Assembly (NCBI GenBank): GCA_038503075.1
Contig: JBCAML010000023.1
Coordinates: forward strand, 744,001 to 808,000
DNA: 64,000 nt
Reading direction: 5' to 3'
From: Gyromitra esculenta
Lineage: Eukaryota; Ascomycota; Pezizomycetes; Pezizales; Discinaceae
Below, in pieces: positions 34,139-45,509 of the stretch. Below the pieces are notes generated by a model. That model searched no databases. It was not told the origin of the DNA and saw only the letters and a list, made by a program, of their open reading frames with translations. The position numbers and the translations under genes are program-made. Each line of letters begins with the position of its first letter. Position 1 is the first letter of the stretch.

Positions 34139-34560
34139 AAGCAACGTAATCTCAAGGAGCGAGATTCTCGTCAAGCTCTCAGGTATCCCCCGAGATAAGC
34201 AGTGCTACTTGAACGAGAAACCAACGACAGGAGAATGCGCGAGGATTCTACAGGCTCTACAAATGGTTCAAGTTATGATGACTTGAAGACGGCGACGGCG
34301 AAAGATTACGAGGTGTAATCTGAGGTTGTATTTGTAAGATACAGTGAGTGTACAATAGAAGACGTTGCTTAAAGAAAGAAGAAGGAAAAGTACAAGATGA
34401 GGGGAAATCCCTTCGCTTATATACCACGTTCCAACCCTTTCGATGACAAAGACATGACTCATTGTAACGAGAAACTCATAAAAACACAAAGAACAACAAC
34501 GAAATCCGACAACCATATATCCATGTACCTAATCGACCAACATAACATCCATCCATGAAA
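34139..34560 (-). repeat. E2 5' LTR with PBS
   Basis: 411-bp A1 LTR (34150-34560). The PBS ACGTTGCTT on the minus strand lies at 34139-34147, two bases inside the LTR end. Compared with the 3' LTR it has changes such as GATAAGC for GATGAGC and ATATATCC for GTGTACCC. Confidence 0.92.
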
Positions 34561-35640
34561 GGAGCGAGCTCCAGGGATGATGTGGAGAAATTGACCAACT
34601 TTCCTGTAATGGGTGTTGGCAAACATATTGTTCATGACTGTCAACGACACATTCTGGGAATGTGTGTCTATTGCCACAGACTGGATGGTGATGGAACCAA
34701 TGGCAGAGTTAAGTTTATCTCTGAGTTCTGTGGGTGACCCTTGAGAAAGGGGGGAGCCGTCGCGTTTGACAATCAAACGGCGTGCGCGCATGATGGGAGT
34801 GATGTTGAGAGGGGATACCTGAGTCTTAGGGGCAGGTGCAGAGGCAGCCTGTTTGGTCTTTGTTGGTTGGATTTTTCTCTTGGGTTTGCTGGCCGCCACC
34901 TGAGCCCATTGCAGGGGCTTTGGGACAGGAGGAGGTGCTTGGGTAGCAATAGCAGGAGCAGGAGGAAGAGGAGCACTGGGTGCAGGTGGTTCTGAAGGCG
35001 CTGCCTTCCCTACTGTAAGCAGTAGGTGGTCATGCTCTAGTTTGCTCAAAGTCGGAGACTCTGGAAACATGTCTGGGGGAGGTGCAGGAGCTGGTTTGTT
35101 TGCTGTTTCCTTGAGGGAGGTGATTTCGCCTTGTAGATGCTGTATCATGTCAAGGAGTTTTTGGAAGTGGAGGAGGTTGAACTTGTCAACTCTAGCTAGA
35201 GCGTTGCAAACGTCAAACCCAAAGGCTGGCTCATTGCCTAGATGAGTGGTAATGGCCTCTCCTGGTTTATTCCAGAGGCTCGCCCAATGGGTTGGCTTTC
35301 CGAAAACAGGAGGGGATGGGGGAGAGGTGCAGCTCTCTGTCTTTTCGATCGTGAGGGGGTTCTTGGATCCGCCGCAGATGAAGAGGAGGAGGCAACGAAT
35401 GGGTTTGGAGTTCCCTCAACTTGATGATGGGGGAAGATGGGTGTGAACATGTTGCCTTTACCTTCTGGAGGCAATGCGACCGTGGGTTGTTGTGTAAACG
35501 ATGATCCAAATCGTTTGTAAAAGAGGAGTAATGGAATAAAGCCGAAGTGCTAAAGACTTTTGGCTGTGTGTAACGCCGTTGCAGCGCAAAAGGTGGTGGT
35601 GAACTTTCAATCAAAGAGGTTGTAGCGGGGAGGGAGGATG
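34561..35640 (-). pseudogene. LINE-like ORF1 (gag-like) fragment
   Basis: Read on the minus strand from about 35640, a leader leads to an ORF beginning MPPEGKGNMFTP (35474). It continues after a frameshift near 35250 as PGEAITTHLGNEPAFGF, a Pro/Ala/Lys-rich middle (WAQVAASKPKRK) and the block RRLIVKRDGSPLS to LRDKLNSAIGS and KVGQFLHIIPGA. This layout resembles ORF1/gag-like proteins of fungal non-LTR retrotransposons; assignment is by recollection of style only. It is cut by the E2 5' LTR at 34561 and inserted in Z pol near 35640. No reverse transcriptase part remains. Confidence 0.55.
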
Positions 35641-37433
35641 GATACGTAGGAACGTAAGTATTGTTCCATAACCGCATTCAGTCATTCGGTCTGTCCATCA
35701 GTTTTGGGATGAAAGGCTGTCGACATCCGAGCTTGAATTCCCAGTCGTTTACAAAGTTCCTTCCAGAAGTGGGTTGTGAATTGAGTTCCCAAGTCTGGGG
35801 TGACGTGGGTAGGTAGACCATGGAGTTTCCAGATGTGCTGTAGGTAAAGATTGGCTACGTCTCGAGAATTGACGGTGGTATTGCACGGAACTAAATGTCC
35901 CATCTTCGTTAATCGGTCAACAACTACCAAGATAGCATCATAGCAATTTGACTTTGGAAGGCCCGTAATGAAGTCCATCGATATTTCTTGCCAAGGGCGA
36001 TTTGGAATAAGAAGAGGACAGAGGACACCTTGGGTGCGTTGGGTAACCGGTTTCGCTTTTTGGCAGATATGGCAGTTGCGAACATATCTACTGATCGAAT
36101 CTCTTATTTTAGGCCAGTAAAAGCCTCTAGAGAGGAGTTCGAACGTCTTATCTCGTCCCGGGTGTCTTGCTGCTGGCATATCGTGGTGTCTTCTGATAAG
36201 TTCCAATCAGACAGGGTCGAAGTCGGGAATGTAAATACATTCTCGGTAACATAATTTTCCGTTTTCTTCGGTACATTCGCTTAAGGTGATCTTTTTTGAT
36301 TGTTGATCTTTATTCCTTAGCACTTCAAGTATCTCATTAGGGAATTTGTCAGCGGTGTATCCTTCTTGGAAAATTTTATTTAGGGGGGTGTCCATTTCAG
36401 CGGCTTCATTTGACAAAGAAGCCGACAACAAACTTGGCTTAGGATTCACATTTTCCTTCTTTAGTAGCACCTGGCTTTGGTGTACTAATCGTTCATCCCC
36501 TTCCTCGGGAAGAGCTCCTGATCTCCTAGTCAAGGCGTCTAGTTTTCCTCCTTGGCTTCCCGGTCGATAGGTGATGACAAAGTCAATTCTTGAAAGATAT
36601 TCGGCCCACCTCGCTTGGCAACGGTTAAGTTGCTTAGTACTCATAAAATATTCTAAATTTTTATGATCGCTAATGACATCAATGGGGTGCTTTGATCCTT
36701 GTAGTTCCGGGCGCCAGTCTTCGAATACTCGGATGATGGCGAGTAGCTCTTTGTCATAGATTTCATTGTTACATTCAGCAGGTGAATGCTTCTTTGAAAA
36801 GAATGCTACTGGGTGTAGTACTCCTGCGTCATCATATTGGGATAGGACACCTCCTGATACGAAATCGGTGGCATCTGTTTCCACGATTATTTTCTTATCT
36901 GGATCAAAGTGGATGAGGATTGGGGTGGTGGTAATGGCGTATTTGAGGTTCTCAAAAGCAATATCAGCTTCCACAGTCCATTCGAAAATAATTGCTTTTT
37001 TGGTAAGGGCCGTAAGGGGTGAGGCGAGTTTTGAGAATCCTAGGATGCATCGTCGGTAAAACTTAGTGAATCCTAGGAAAGCTTGAACATTTTTAAAGCT
37101 GTTCGGTGTTCCCCATTCCCGAACGGCTTTAGCTTTTCCTCGTCCATCTCAATACCATCAGGGGTGAGGATAAATCCTAGGTATTTGGTGGTTTGCACTT
37201 GGAACTCGCATTTCTCCGGTTTGAGCAGGATATCATTATCATTAAGAGTTTGCAGGACTTTTCGGACATGGACTTGATGTTCAGCAAATGTGTCACTGTA
37301 GATGAGAATGTCGTCTAGGTAGGCTGTACAGAATATATCCAGATATTCTGTGAGGCAGTCATTTACGAAACGTTGGAAGGTTCCGGGGGCATTGGTTAAA
37401 CCGAATGGCATAACCTGGTATTCATAAGGACTG

Positions 37434-37849
37434 TTTCATGGATGAAGTGAAATGATGGGTTAGGGTTCGGGAAGTAATGGTTGTAATGGATGATGGTTTC
37501 TTTATAATGTCTTTGTTGTTCGGTTGGGTTTCGGTTATGAGTCATAAGAGGGATTGCGGGGTATATAAGGGATGGATTTTAGACGGTTGTCATGGTTTTT
37601 CTCTCTCTTTCTTAAGCAACGTTCTCAGTTTACTTCTTCTGTAGTGTTTTAAATACTATCTCGATTCTACTTCAGAATCCTCGCGGTTGCTGTCGCTGTA
37701 AAACCACTCTCACACTTAACTCGCCTGGAGTTAGACCCACGTAGGACTTGTAGACAACTTCGTCACTCTTATCGCCACAGTTCTCGTTTAAGTAGCTCTG
37801 CTCACCTTCTGGGATACAGAAGGGCTTAGACTAGGACTGAACCGTGAGA
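37434..37849 (+). mobile_element. Solo LTR-B in Z pol
   Basis: Complete 416-bp LTR-B with exact GACTG duplications (37429-37433, 37850-37854). Its U5 hairpin reads CCTTCTG-GGATA-CAGAAGG, a paired change relative to CCTTCAG/CTGAAGG. U3 carries GGGTTAGGGTTCGG. Confidence 0.93.
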
Positions 37850-37912
37850 GACTGTAACGGGTGTGGAAGGCTGTCTTCCATTCGTCTCCTTCAGCGATGC
37901 ATATTTGGTTGT

Positions 37913-38359
37913 TTTCATGGATTGACTTAGGAAAGGAATTGTGGTCTGGTTGTTGGTTTTCTTGTTGTTTGAAGGATTGTATAATTTCTTTGTCGTTTGG
38001 GTATATTTGGGTTATTGGAATAATGTCTTTGTGTTTCGGGTGTTGTCGGGTTGTTGTTGGTGTTACAGGAAAAGCGGGGTATTTAAGTAAAGGATTTTGG
38101 TCGTTCATGTTTCTCCTTCTCTTCTTTCCTTAAGCAACGTTCTCGTTTCACTTCTGCTGTATTCGTTATAATTCCACTTCGATTCTACTTCAGAATCCCC
38201 GCTGCCACTGTGAAACATCGCCGATACATCGCCTTGAAGTATACCCTTCGTAGGACCTGTAGACCATACTGCACTCTTCGAACATATTGGTTTCCCGCTT
38301 AAGTAGCACTGCTCACCTTCAGGGATACTGAAAGGCTTAATGAGAAACCATCCGTGAGA
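37913..38359 (+). mobile_element. Solo LTR-B in Z pol (second)
   Basis: Complete 447-bp LTR-B, TTTCATGG to CCGTGAGA. Flanks GTTGT (37908-37912) and GTGGT (38360-38364) differ at one base. GGGGTATTTAAG TATA box near 38077; AAGCAACGTTCTC near 38132. Confidence 0.9.
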
Positions 38360-39411
38360 GTGGTAGCCTTCGCGAAGATCTAACTTTGTGTACCATTTGG
38401 CTTTTGCCAATTGATCAAGTGTTTCTCGAATAAGCGGGGAAGTATACCGGTCCTTAACAGTGATTGCATTGAGGCCTCGGTAATCCACACATAATCGGAG
38501 GGAACCATCAGCTTTCTTTACAAATAAGACTGGGGAGCCGGCGGGAGAGGAACTGGCATGAATGAATCCTTTTTCTAGATTGTCCTCGATATATTTTTTG
38601 AGGACGATTAATTCTTCCCTGGACATGCCATAAAGGGTCCAAAGGGGGCGTCCTTTCCTTCCTGTAATTGTATTCAATGGTCATAAAATCGACGAGAGGG
38701 TAGACCTTGGGCTTTCTTCTTGTCAAACATGTCTAGAAAGTCATGCTATTCGGCAGGTATCCTTGATCTCCATTCCTCTGATGTAGTCTTTTCTTCTAAA
38801 ATTCTATTAATTTCATAGAGAGACATGGCATAGGCTTGGGAGGTTCGTTTTCTGGTAAGAAGTCTGAAACTTGCCGCGCTGATGAAGGATAAGTTTAGTC
38901 TAGGCGGGGCCGGGATAGCAGAGCTTGTTACAATAGGTAGGCCAGGGGCGCAATGGGTGGTGCAGAGTTTAGAGTTAAACTCAATGCGTTTTTGTGCAAA
39001 GTACAGGCAAACATTGTGATGGTTCATCCATGGTATGCCGAGAACGAGGGGATAGTGACCGAGTTGGGTTACCAAACAGGGGGCTTGTTCACGGTGATTT
39101 TGAATGGATAGGTTGATGATGGCAATATGGGTAATATCTCCAGAGCTAACAGGGCAACCGTCGATAACCTCAAGTTGTCGAGGAATTTTTAATGGGGAAA
39201 GGGGTAAAAGGTGGTGACTCGCAAATTCTTTGTCAATGAAAGCGAATCTTGAGGCTCCAGTATCCAATAGTGCGTGGGTTTTTATGACTTTATTGCTATG
39301 GGAAATGCTACATGATATAACAAAATGTTCCCCATCCAACTGATCTTCCACGCACATATCCAATACTGAAAAACCCAAAATGGAAAACGCTGACAAAGGT
39401 AAAGAGATGGG

Positions 39412-39456
39412 AACCAAGGTGGGGTCACTGTTCGGCCTTGGTTGAATTAGTTTAAA
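39412..39456 (-). promoter_or_regulatory. Z frameshift signal
   Basis: TTTAAAC (39450-39456, minus strand) directly before the gag stop TAA, a six-base spacer, then AACCAAGG paired with CCTTGGTT (39436-39443 with 39412-39419). Same geometry as B1 although the spacer sequence differs. Confidence 0.82.
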
Positions 39457-40739
39457 GGCTCGTTGGTGGAGTCTGCTGATTCTAACGCGAAAAACTGAGG
39501 TGGGAGAGGTGGTGGCGGCAGAGAGGTGGCGGCGGGTGTGTGGGCTGCGGGTGGTGCTGTGAGGTCGCCTCTCATGGTAGGTTTCTTGGGAGCAGAGGGG
39601 CAGTTGGCGTATGAGTGATCCGGAGCGGCGCAAAACATGCATTTCCCTGTGGAATGGTGCCACTGTTTCTCTTCCTCCGATAGCTTCCTTCTTCCATTAA
39701 CCATCGTGTATTGTTGATCCTGAGGGGGGTGAGAGGTATTGCTAGTGCGGCCGAAGGATAGGTCCATGGGGGCTAGTCCTCCTGGGGTGAAGGAGGAGGC
39801 AGGGGTGAAGGCAGCAGGAGCACTGAATTGGCCCATACCATCGTGAGCGTTTCCTCGTTTCTCTGCTTTACAGGCTCGGATACGGTTGTCCAGCCGAGTG
39901 AGGGTGAGAATCATTTCTTGGAGGGTGATAGGGGCGATAGGTTTGAACACCATAGCTTCTTTCAGCTTTTCTGACATGCCTTGTTCCAGGGCGGCCATTT
40001 TCGAATTTTTGTCGAAGTTGAGCTGTCCCATGATTCTTTGAAAATCGGCTAGGTAGGCTGAAAAATCGCGTTTTCCTTGATGAAGTTGGTGGATTTCTCG
40101 TCGGGCAGTGCCAGTTGGGTCCGGGTCTCCGAAAGCAGTTTCTAGGGCGGAGATGAGTTGTTCTGCACTGAGCCAGGTGGTAAGGCTGGAGGGGAGAACA
40201 GTATGACGGACTAGCTCCAAAGCTTCTCCTTCTAACCGGTTGATGGTATAGAGGATCATTGTAGTCTCTTTCGCGAAGCGGTCCCGGTTGACGGTTAGCT
40301 TGGAACGTAGTTGGAGTATGAAGCCGGGGAGCTTGGCTCGGGATCCGTCAAACTTTTCTGGGTCTGGCATGCGTTCCGATCGGTGGGAATTTGATGGAGG
40401 GGGTGGGGTGGCAGTAAGGTTGGGTGGAGCGGGAGGTGCTTGGATGGCGGATCGAGCTTAGTCCCGTTCTTGTCGCAGTCTGGCGATTAAGCTTCCTGCC
40501 TCTGTTACTTGTTGGTCCTGTTCCGTAGCCCATCGTATTGCGTTGTCGGTTTGGATTTGAGCAATGTTGAGTATGACCTCTTTTTCTCGCTCGCTTTCCT
40601 GGAAGACATCGATTTGGTCCTCTAGGGCTTGCTTGAGGTCCCTGAGTTCATTGTAGTGTTCTGCAGGGTCGTCTCTATAGGCTTGAGCGAAAGCTTCTCT
40701 AGTGGGAATGCGTTTTGCGGCGACAGCAGCTCCTTCCAT
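39447..40739 (-). pseudogene. gag: Z gag, one internal stop
   Basis: Starts MEGAAVAAKRIPTREAFAQAY at 40739. A single TAA near 40460 replaces a Glu codon between RLRQERD and the Pro-rich linker. The rest is open to ESADSTNEPLN and the stop. Zinc knuckle CMFCAAPDHSYANC is intact. It is close to B1 gag. Confidence 0.9.
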
Positions 40740-40813
40740 GGCGAAATGAGTGGGGGTAGGTGTGCTTTGTGGTGATTGAGTGGAAGAAGGTGTAGATGTT
40801 GGAAGCAACGTAA

Positions 40814-41636
40814 TCTCACGGCTGTGTCTTCTCTTGAGTTCTTAGGTATCCCCGAAGATGAGCAGTGCTACTCAAGATAGGAAACAACACGTTCGAGGGG
40901 TGCGGAGTTTCTACAAGTTTTACAGTGGGGTCTAACTCAAGGCAAGTTAAGTGCAGCAAAGAGGACTGTGACAGCGAGAGTTCTGAGGTAGAATCGAAGT
41001 AATATTGAATAATACAGGTAGAAGTGAAACGAGAACATGGCTTAAGAAAAGAAAGAGAAAACAACAAAAGTCCCGATAAACCCATTCCTTTTATACCCCT
41101 CTTTCCTTCAGTAACTCATAACCGAACCATAACCGAAAGACAATGACATTCTCAAGGGGCGAGGTTTATCTTCAAGCTCTCAGGTATCCCCCGAGATAAG
41201 CAGTGCTACTTGAAGGGAAAACTAAGCGACGAGAGTGTTTACGAGGTTCCACAGGCTCTACGGAGTGTTCAAGTATAGAGGACTTGAGGACGGCGACAGC
41301 GTAAGGTTATGAGGTATAACCGAGGTTTGTATTGTAAAATACAAGAGTGTACAATAGAAGACGTTGCTTAAGGAAAGAGAAGAAAAAGTACAACAAGAGG
41401 GGAAATCCCTTCGCTTATATACTCATAATCCACCTCTTTAATGACAAACGTATGACTCATTGTAAAGGAAACCAAGGAAAACATATAGAACGACCAACAG
41501 AACAACACAACAAAATACAAATACCGCTAACCGAACAACACGACAACCATCCATGAAAGACATTATTCTCCGACCATCACAACTCGTTACAACCCAATGA
41601 CTAACCCTAACCCGTTATACGAACTCATCCGTGAAA
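40814..41636 (-). mobile_element. Z 5' LTR-B, split by an LTR-A1
   Basis: Minus-strand LTR-B. Its U5 side (40814-41149) and U3 side (41559-41636) flank a nested LTR. The PBS ACGTTGCTT complement lies just below 40814. The hairpin has drifted (GTTCTTAGGTATCCCCGAAGA). Confidence 0.88.
41150..41558 (-). mobile_element. Solo LTR-A1 nested in Z LTR
   Basis: Complete 409-bp A1 LTR with exact GACAT duplications (41145-41149, 41559-41563). The left two-thirds is almost identical to the solo LTR at 27158. Confidence 0.93.
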
Positions 41637-42126
41637 GCAACCCTCGACAAGATGATTGTCACCCTCACCCACCTCCATTACCGTATCCGAGCCCGTAAAG
41701 CAGAGAAACGAGGTAATGCGCGTGAAACTATGGGACAATTCAACACTCAAGCCCTAACTCCCTTCGTCCCAGCCTCCTCCTTTGTGCCAGGAGGCCTAGC
41801 ACCAATGGACCTTTCCTTCGGACGAACGAGTAACCTCTCTCACCCCCCACAGGACCAACACTATACCATGGTAAACGGATGCTGGAAGCTCTTTGATGAA
41901 GAGAAACAATAGCGCTGAACCACTGGCAAGTGCATGTTTTGCGCTGCCCCCGACCATTTGTACGCCAACTGTCCCTCCGCCCCTAAAAAACCCACAATGA
42001 GAGGAGCTCTCACTGCACCACCAGCTACCCACATGCCTCCCACATCCTCTCTGCCGCCGCCGCCTCTCACCCCTCAATTTTTCGCATTTGAATCAGCAGA
42101 CTCAGTCAACGAGTCTTTAAACTAGT
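41637..42126 (+). pseudogene. gag: W gag C-terminal fragment
   Basis: Begins in the capsid region (LDKMIVTLTHLHYRIRARKAEKRG) directly after Z. It continues through the Pro-rich part and zinc knuckle CMFCAAPDHLYANC, ending SVNESLN. A TAG near 41910 lies between EEKQ and the knuckle where relatives have Trp. The N-terminal half is missing because of the Z insertion and the later loss. Confidence 0.88.
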
Positions 42127-42160
42127 ACAACCAAGGCTGATCCGTGACCCTGCCTTGGTT
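42116..42160 (+). promoter_or_regulatory. W frameshift signal
   Basis: TTTAAAC (42116-42122) before TAG, six-base spacer, AACCAAGGC (42129-42137) paired with GCCTTGGTT (42152-42160). The stem is the same as in B1 while the loop differs. Confidence 0.83.
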
Positions 42161-43455
42161 CCAAATTTTTTACCTTTGTCTGCATTTTCGATTTCTGGGT
42201 TTTCTGTTTCTGGTATCAGTGTGGAGGATCAGTTTGATGGGGAACAGTTTGTAGTTTCATGCAATATTTCCCATAGCAATAAAATCATAAAAACACACAC
42301 TTTACAAGACACTGGAGCCTCCAGATTTGCATTCATTGACAAAGAATTCACGAGTCACCACTCTTTACCTCTCACTCGTTTGAAAACACCCCGACAACTT
42401 GAAGTTATCGATGGTCGCCCTGTCGCCTCAGGAGATATTACCCACATCGCCAACCTCAACTTGTCTATTCAAAATCACACAGAACAAGCCCCCTGTTTTG
42501 TCACTCAACTTGGCCACTACCCCCTCCATTTAGGAATACCATAGATGAATCATCATGATGTCCATCTTCATTTTGCTAATAAATGCATTGAGTTTAACTC
42601 TAAGCTCTGCACCACCCACTGCGCCCCCCACTCACCTGTTGTCACCACTGCTTCAATCCTCGCTCCCCCTCAGCTAAACCTGTCCTTCATTGGAGCTGCT
42701 AGCTTCAGAACCCTTACCAGGAAACGTACGTCCCAAGCCTACACCATGTTGCTCTATGAGATCAACAAAATCATAGACAACAAAACAACCAAGGAGGAAT
42801 GGAAGTCATGAATTCCAGCAGAATACCATGACTTCTTGGATATGTTCGACCAAAAGAAAGCACAAGGCTTACCCCTCCCTCGCTCATATGACAATAAGAT
42901 ACAACTAATGGAAGGAAAGGATGCCCTGTTTGGAACACTCTATGGAATGTCAAGGGAAGAACTTATGGTCCTCAAGAAGTACATTGAAGACAACCTTGAG
43001 AAAGGCTTTATTCGCGCAAGCACTTCTCCCGCCGGCTCCTCTGTGCTCTTTGTCAAGCAAGCCGATGGTTCACTTCAGTTGTGTGTTGACTATCGAGGTC
43101 TAAAAACTATCACGGTCAAGAATCGGTATACCTCTCCCCTCATTCGAGAAACTCTTGACAGGCTAGCAAAGGCCCAATGGTATACCAAACCAGACCTCCG
43201 TGACAGTTATCACCAAGTCCGAATCGCAGAAGGTGATGAATGGAAAACTGCTTTCCGTACCCACTACAGCCTCTATGAGTACCAAGTCATGCCCTTCGGT
43301 CTGACCAATGCACCCGGAACCTTTCAACATTTTGTCAATGACTGCCTCACCGAATATCTGGACATCTTCTGTACAGCGTACCTTGATGATATCTTAATCT
43401 ATAGTGATACCTTCGAGGAGCACCAAGTTCACCTACGGAAAGTCCTCCCGACACT

Positions 43456-43867
43456 TCTCACGATTTGATCCCTCGTTAAGCCCTTCAGTATCCCTGAAGG
43501 TGAGCAGTGCTACTTAAACGTGAGGTTAAGCGACTAGAATCACGATGTTTCTACAGGTCCTACATGGGTCTAACTCAAGGCGAGTTAAGTGTGGAAGTGT
43601 TCACAGCGACAGCGACCGCGAGAGCTCTGAGGTAGAACCGAGGTAGTATTAAAACAATACAGTAGAAGTAAAGTAAGAACGTTGGTTAAGAAAAGAAGAA
43701 GAAGAAGATACAAGCGAACAATCTCCGTCTTTTAAATACCCCGCTTTCCGACCATCATGACTCATAACCGATAGCAACCGAAATACAAAGACATTATAAT
43801 CCTAACCGAGATCCTGTTACAACCCATACAATATTCTTGACCCCTTTACTCCATCACATCCGTGAAA
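43456..43867 (-). mobile_element. Solo LTR-B in W pol
   Basis: Complete 412-bp LTR-B on the minus strand with exact ACACT duplications (43451-43455, 43868-43872). It lies between RT and the connection region. Hairpin CTTCAGTATCCCTGAAGG near 43483. Confidence 0.94.
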
Positions 43868-45509
43868 ACACTCAAAGACAATGACATTTTGCTCAAGCCA
43901 GAGAAATGTGAATTCCAGGTACAATCTACGAAGTACCTAGGGCTAATACTCACACCTGACGGCATCAAAATGGACGAAGAGAAGCTGAAAGCTGTTCGAG
44001 ACTGGAATACCCCTCAAAGCGTTAAGGATGTTCAAGCTTTTCTAGGGTTCACGAACTTCTACCATTGCTTTATTTTTGGCTTCTCCAAACTTGCCGCCTC
44101 TCTTACCGCCCTCACCAAAAAAGGTATCGCCTTTGAATGGTCCATGGAAGGTAATATAGTTTTTAAAAACCTCAAGCATGCTTTTACCACCACCCCTATC
44201 CTCATCCACTTTGATCCTGATAAAAAAATCATTGTGGAAACAGATGCTTCTGATTTTGTGTCCGGGGGAGTACTATCACAGCACGACAATGCCGGAATTT
44301 TGCACCCAGTTGCCTTTTTCTCTAAGAAACATTCACCCAATGAATGCAACTATGAGATCTACGATAAGGAACTCCTCGCCATTATCCTTGTGTTTGAGGA
44401 ATGGCTCCTAGAGCTTGAAGGATCGAGATACCCTATCTTTGTTATCAGTGACCATAAAAACCTCGAGTATTTTATGAGCACCAAACAATTAAATCGCCGC
44501 CAAGCACGATGGGCTGAGTATCTCTCTCGCTTTGACTTCGTAATTACCTATTGCCCGGGCAGTCAAGGAGGGAAACCAGATGCATTGACTAGAAGATCGG
44601 GAGATCTTCCCAAGGAAGGAAATAAACAATTAGCACACCAAAGCCAAGTGGCGCTGAAGAAGGAAAATGTGGACCCTAAGCTAAGTTTGTTGTCGGCTTC
44701 TTTGTCAAATGAAGCCGCCGAATTGGATGCCCCCCTGCAAAAACTCTTCCAAGAGGGACTAATCACTGACAAATTTCCTGAACGAATACTCTTAGCACTA
44801 GCGAATAAGGACCAACAGTAGAAAGAGATTACCTTGAGCGAATGTACCAATGAGAATGGAAGGCTATGCTATTGATGTCGTATTTATATTCCGGACTTCT
44901 ACCCTCTTAGGTTGGAACTCATCAGAAGGCACCATGATGCACCAGCAGCAGGTCACTCAGTACGAGATAAGATGTTCAAACTGCTAGATTGGACTTTTTA
45001 TTGGCCTTGGATGAGAGAATCGATTGCTCGCTACGTACGGAACTGCCATACCTGCCAAAAAGCTTAGCCAGTCACCCAACGTACCTGAGGAGTTCTCCGT
45101 CCCCTACCCGTACCTAATCGTCCCAGGCAAGAAATCTCAATGGATTTTGTTACAAGCCTTCCAGTATCAAATGGCTATGATGCTATCGTGGTAGTAGTCG
45201 ACTGACAATCCAAAATGCGGCATCTAATTCCCTGCAATACCACCGTCAACTCCAGGATGTAGCTGACTTGTACTTACAACACATCTGGAAATTACACGGT
45301 TTACCTACGCATGTTACCTCAGACTGTAGCACTCAATTCACTGACCATTTTGGAAGGAATTATGTCTACGTCTAGAAATACAAGCCAAAATGTCTACCGC
45401 CTTCCATCCAGCAACTGACCGACAGACGGAAAGGTTAAATGCGGTAATGGAACAGTATCTGCGCTCCTATGTGTCATACCAATAAGAGGACTGCAGTAAA
45501 TGGCTACCG

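Larger units (their letters stand above)
28747..34560 (-). mobile_element. E2: full-length family-A1 chromovirus with unmatched flanks
   Basis: It is 5,814 bp with LTR-A1 copies at both ends (5' LTR 34150-34560, 3' LTR 28747-29157, 411 bp each). Pol is intact at 1,209 codons while gag is broken. The flanks GCCGT (28742-28746, inside X pol) and GGAGC (34561-34565, inside a LINE-like ORF) do not match. The two LTRs differ at about ten positions by eye, mostly transitions. Both facts suggest that the two ends come from different insertions joined by recombination. Confidence 0.93.
35641..39456 (-). pseudogene. pol: Z pol, truncated and interrupted
   Basis: Protease LLDTGASRFAF (near 39250), RT ([50 protein letters not shown] near 37310), RNase H (ETDATDFVSGG near 36875), integrase zinc motif ([24 protein letters not shown]) and core (MDFITGLP; HPKTDGQTE). 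Defects: breaks near 38746 and 38680, a frameshift near 37110, Asp for Ser in the VTSDRG region (VTPDLGTQ) and a stop after GQTE. LTR-B insertions lie at 37434-37849 and 37913-38359. It ends at the LINE-like fragment. Confidence 0.9.
35641..41636 (-). mobile_element. Z: 5' part of a family-B chromovirus
   Basis: From high to low coordinates: 5' LTR-B (40814-41636, itself split by an LTR-A1), PBS, gag, frameshift signal, and pol to the integrase core at LRSYV, where the LINE-like sequence begins. It was inserted in W gag (right flank GCAAC, 41637-41641). The 3' part with chromodomain and 3' LTR is missing. Two solo LTR-B copies lie in pol. Confidence 0.9.

Noticed and set aside
34561..34565. 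A target-site duplication for E2
   Set aside because: GGAGC does not match GCCGT on the other side and the flanks belong to different elements.
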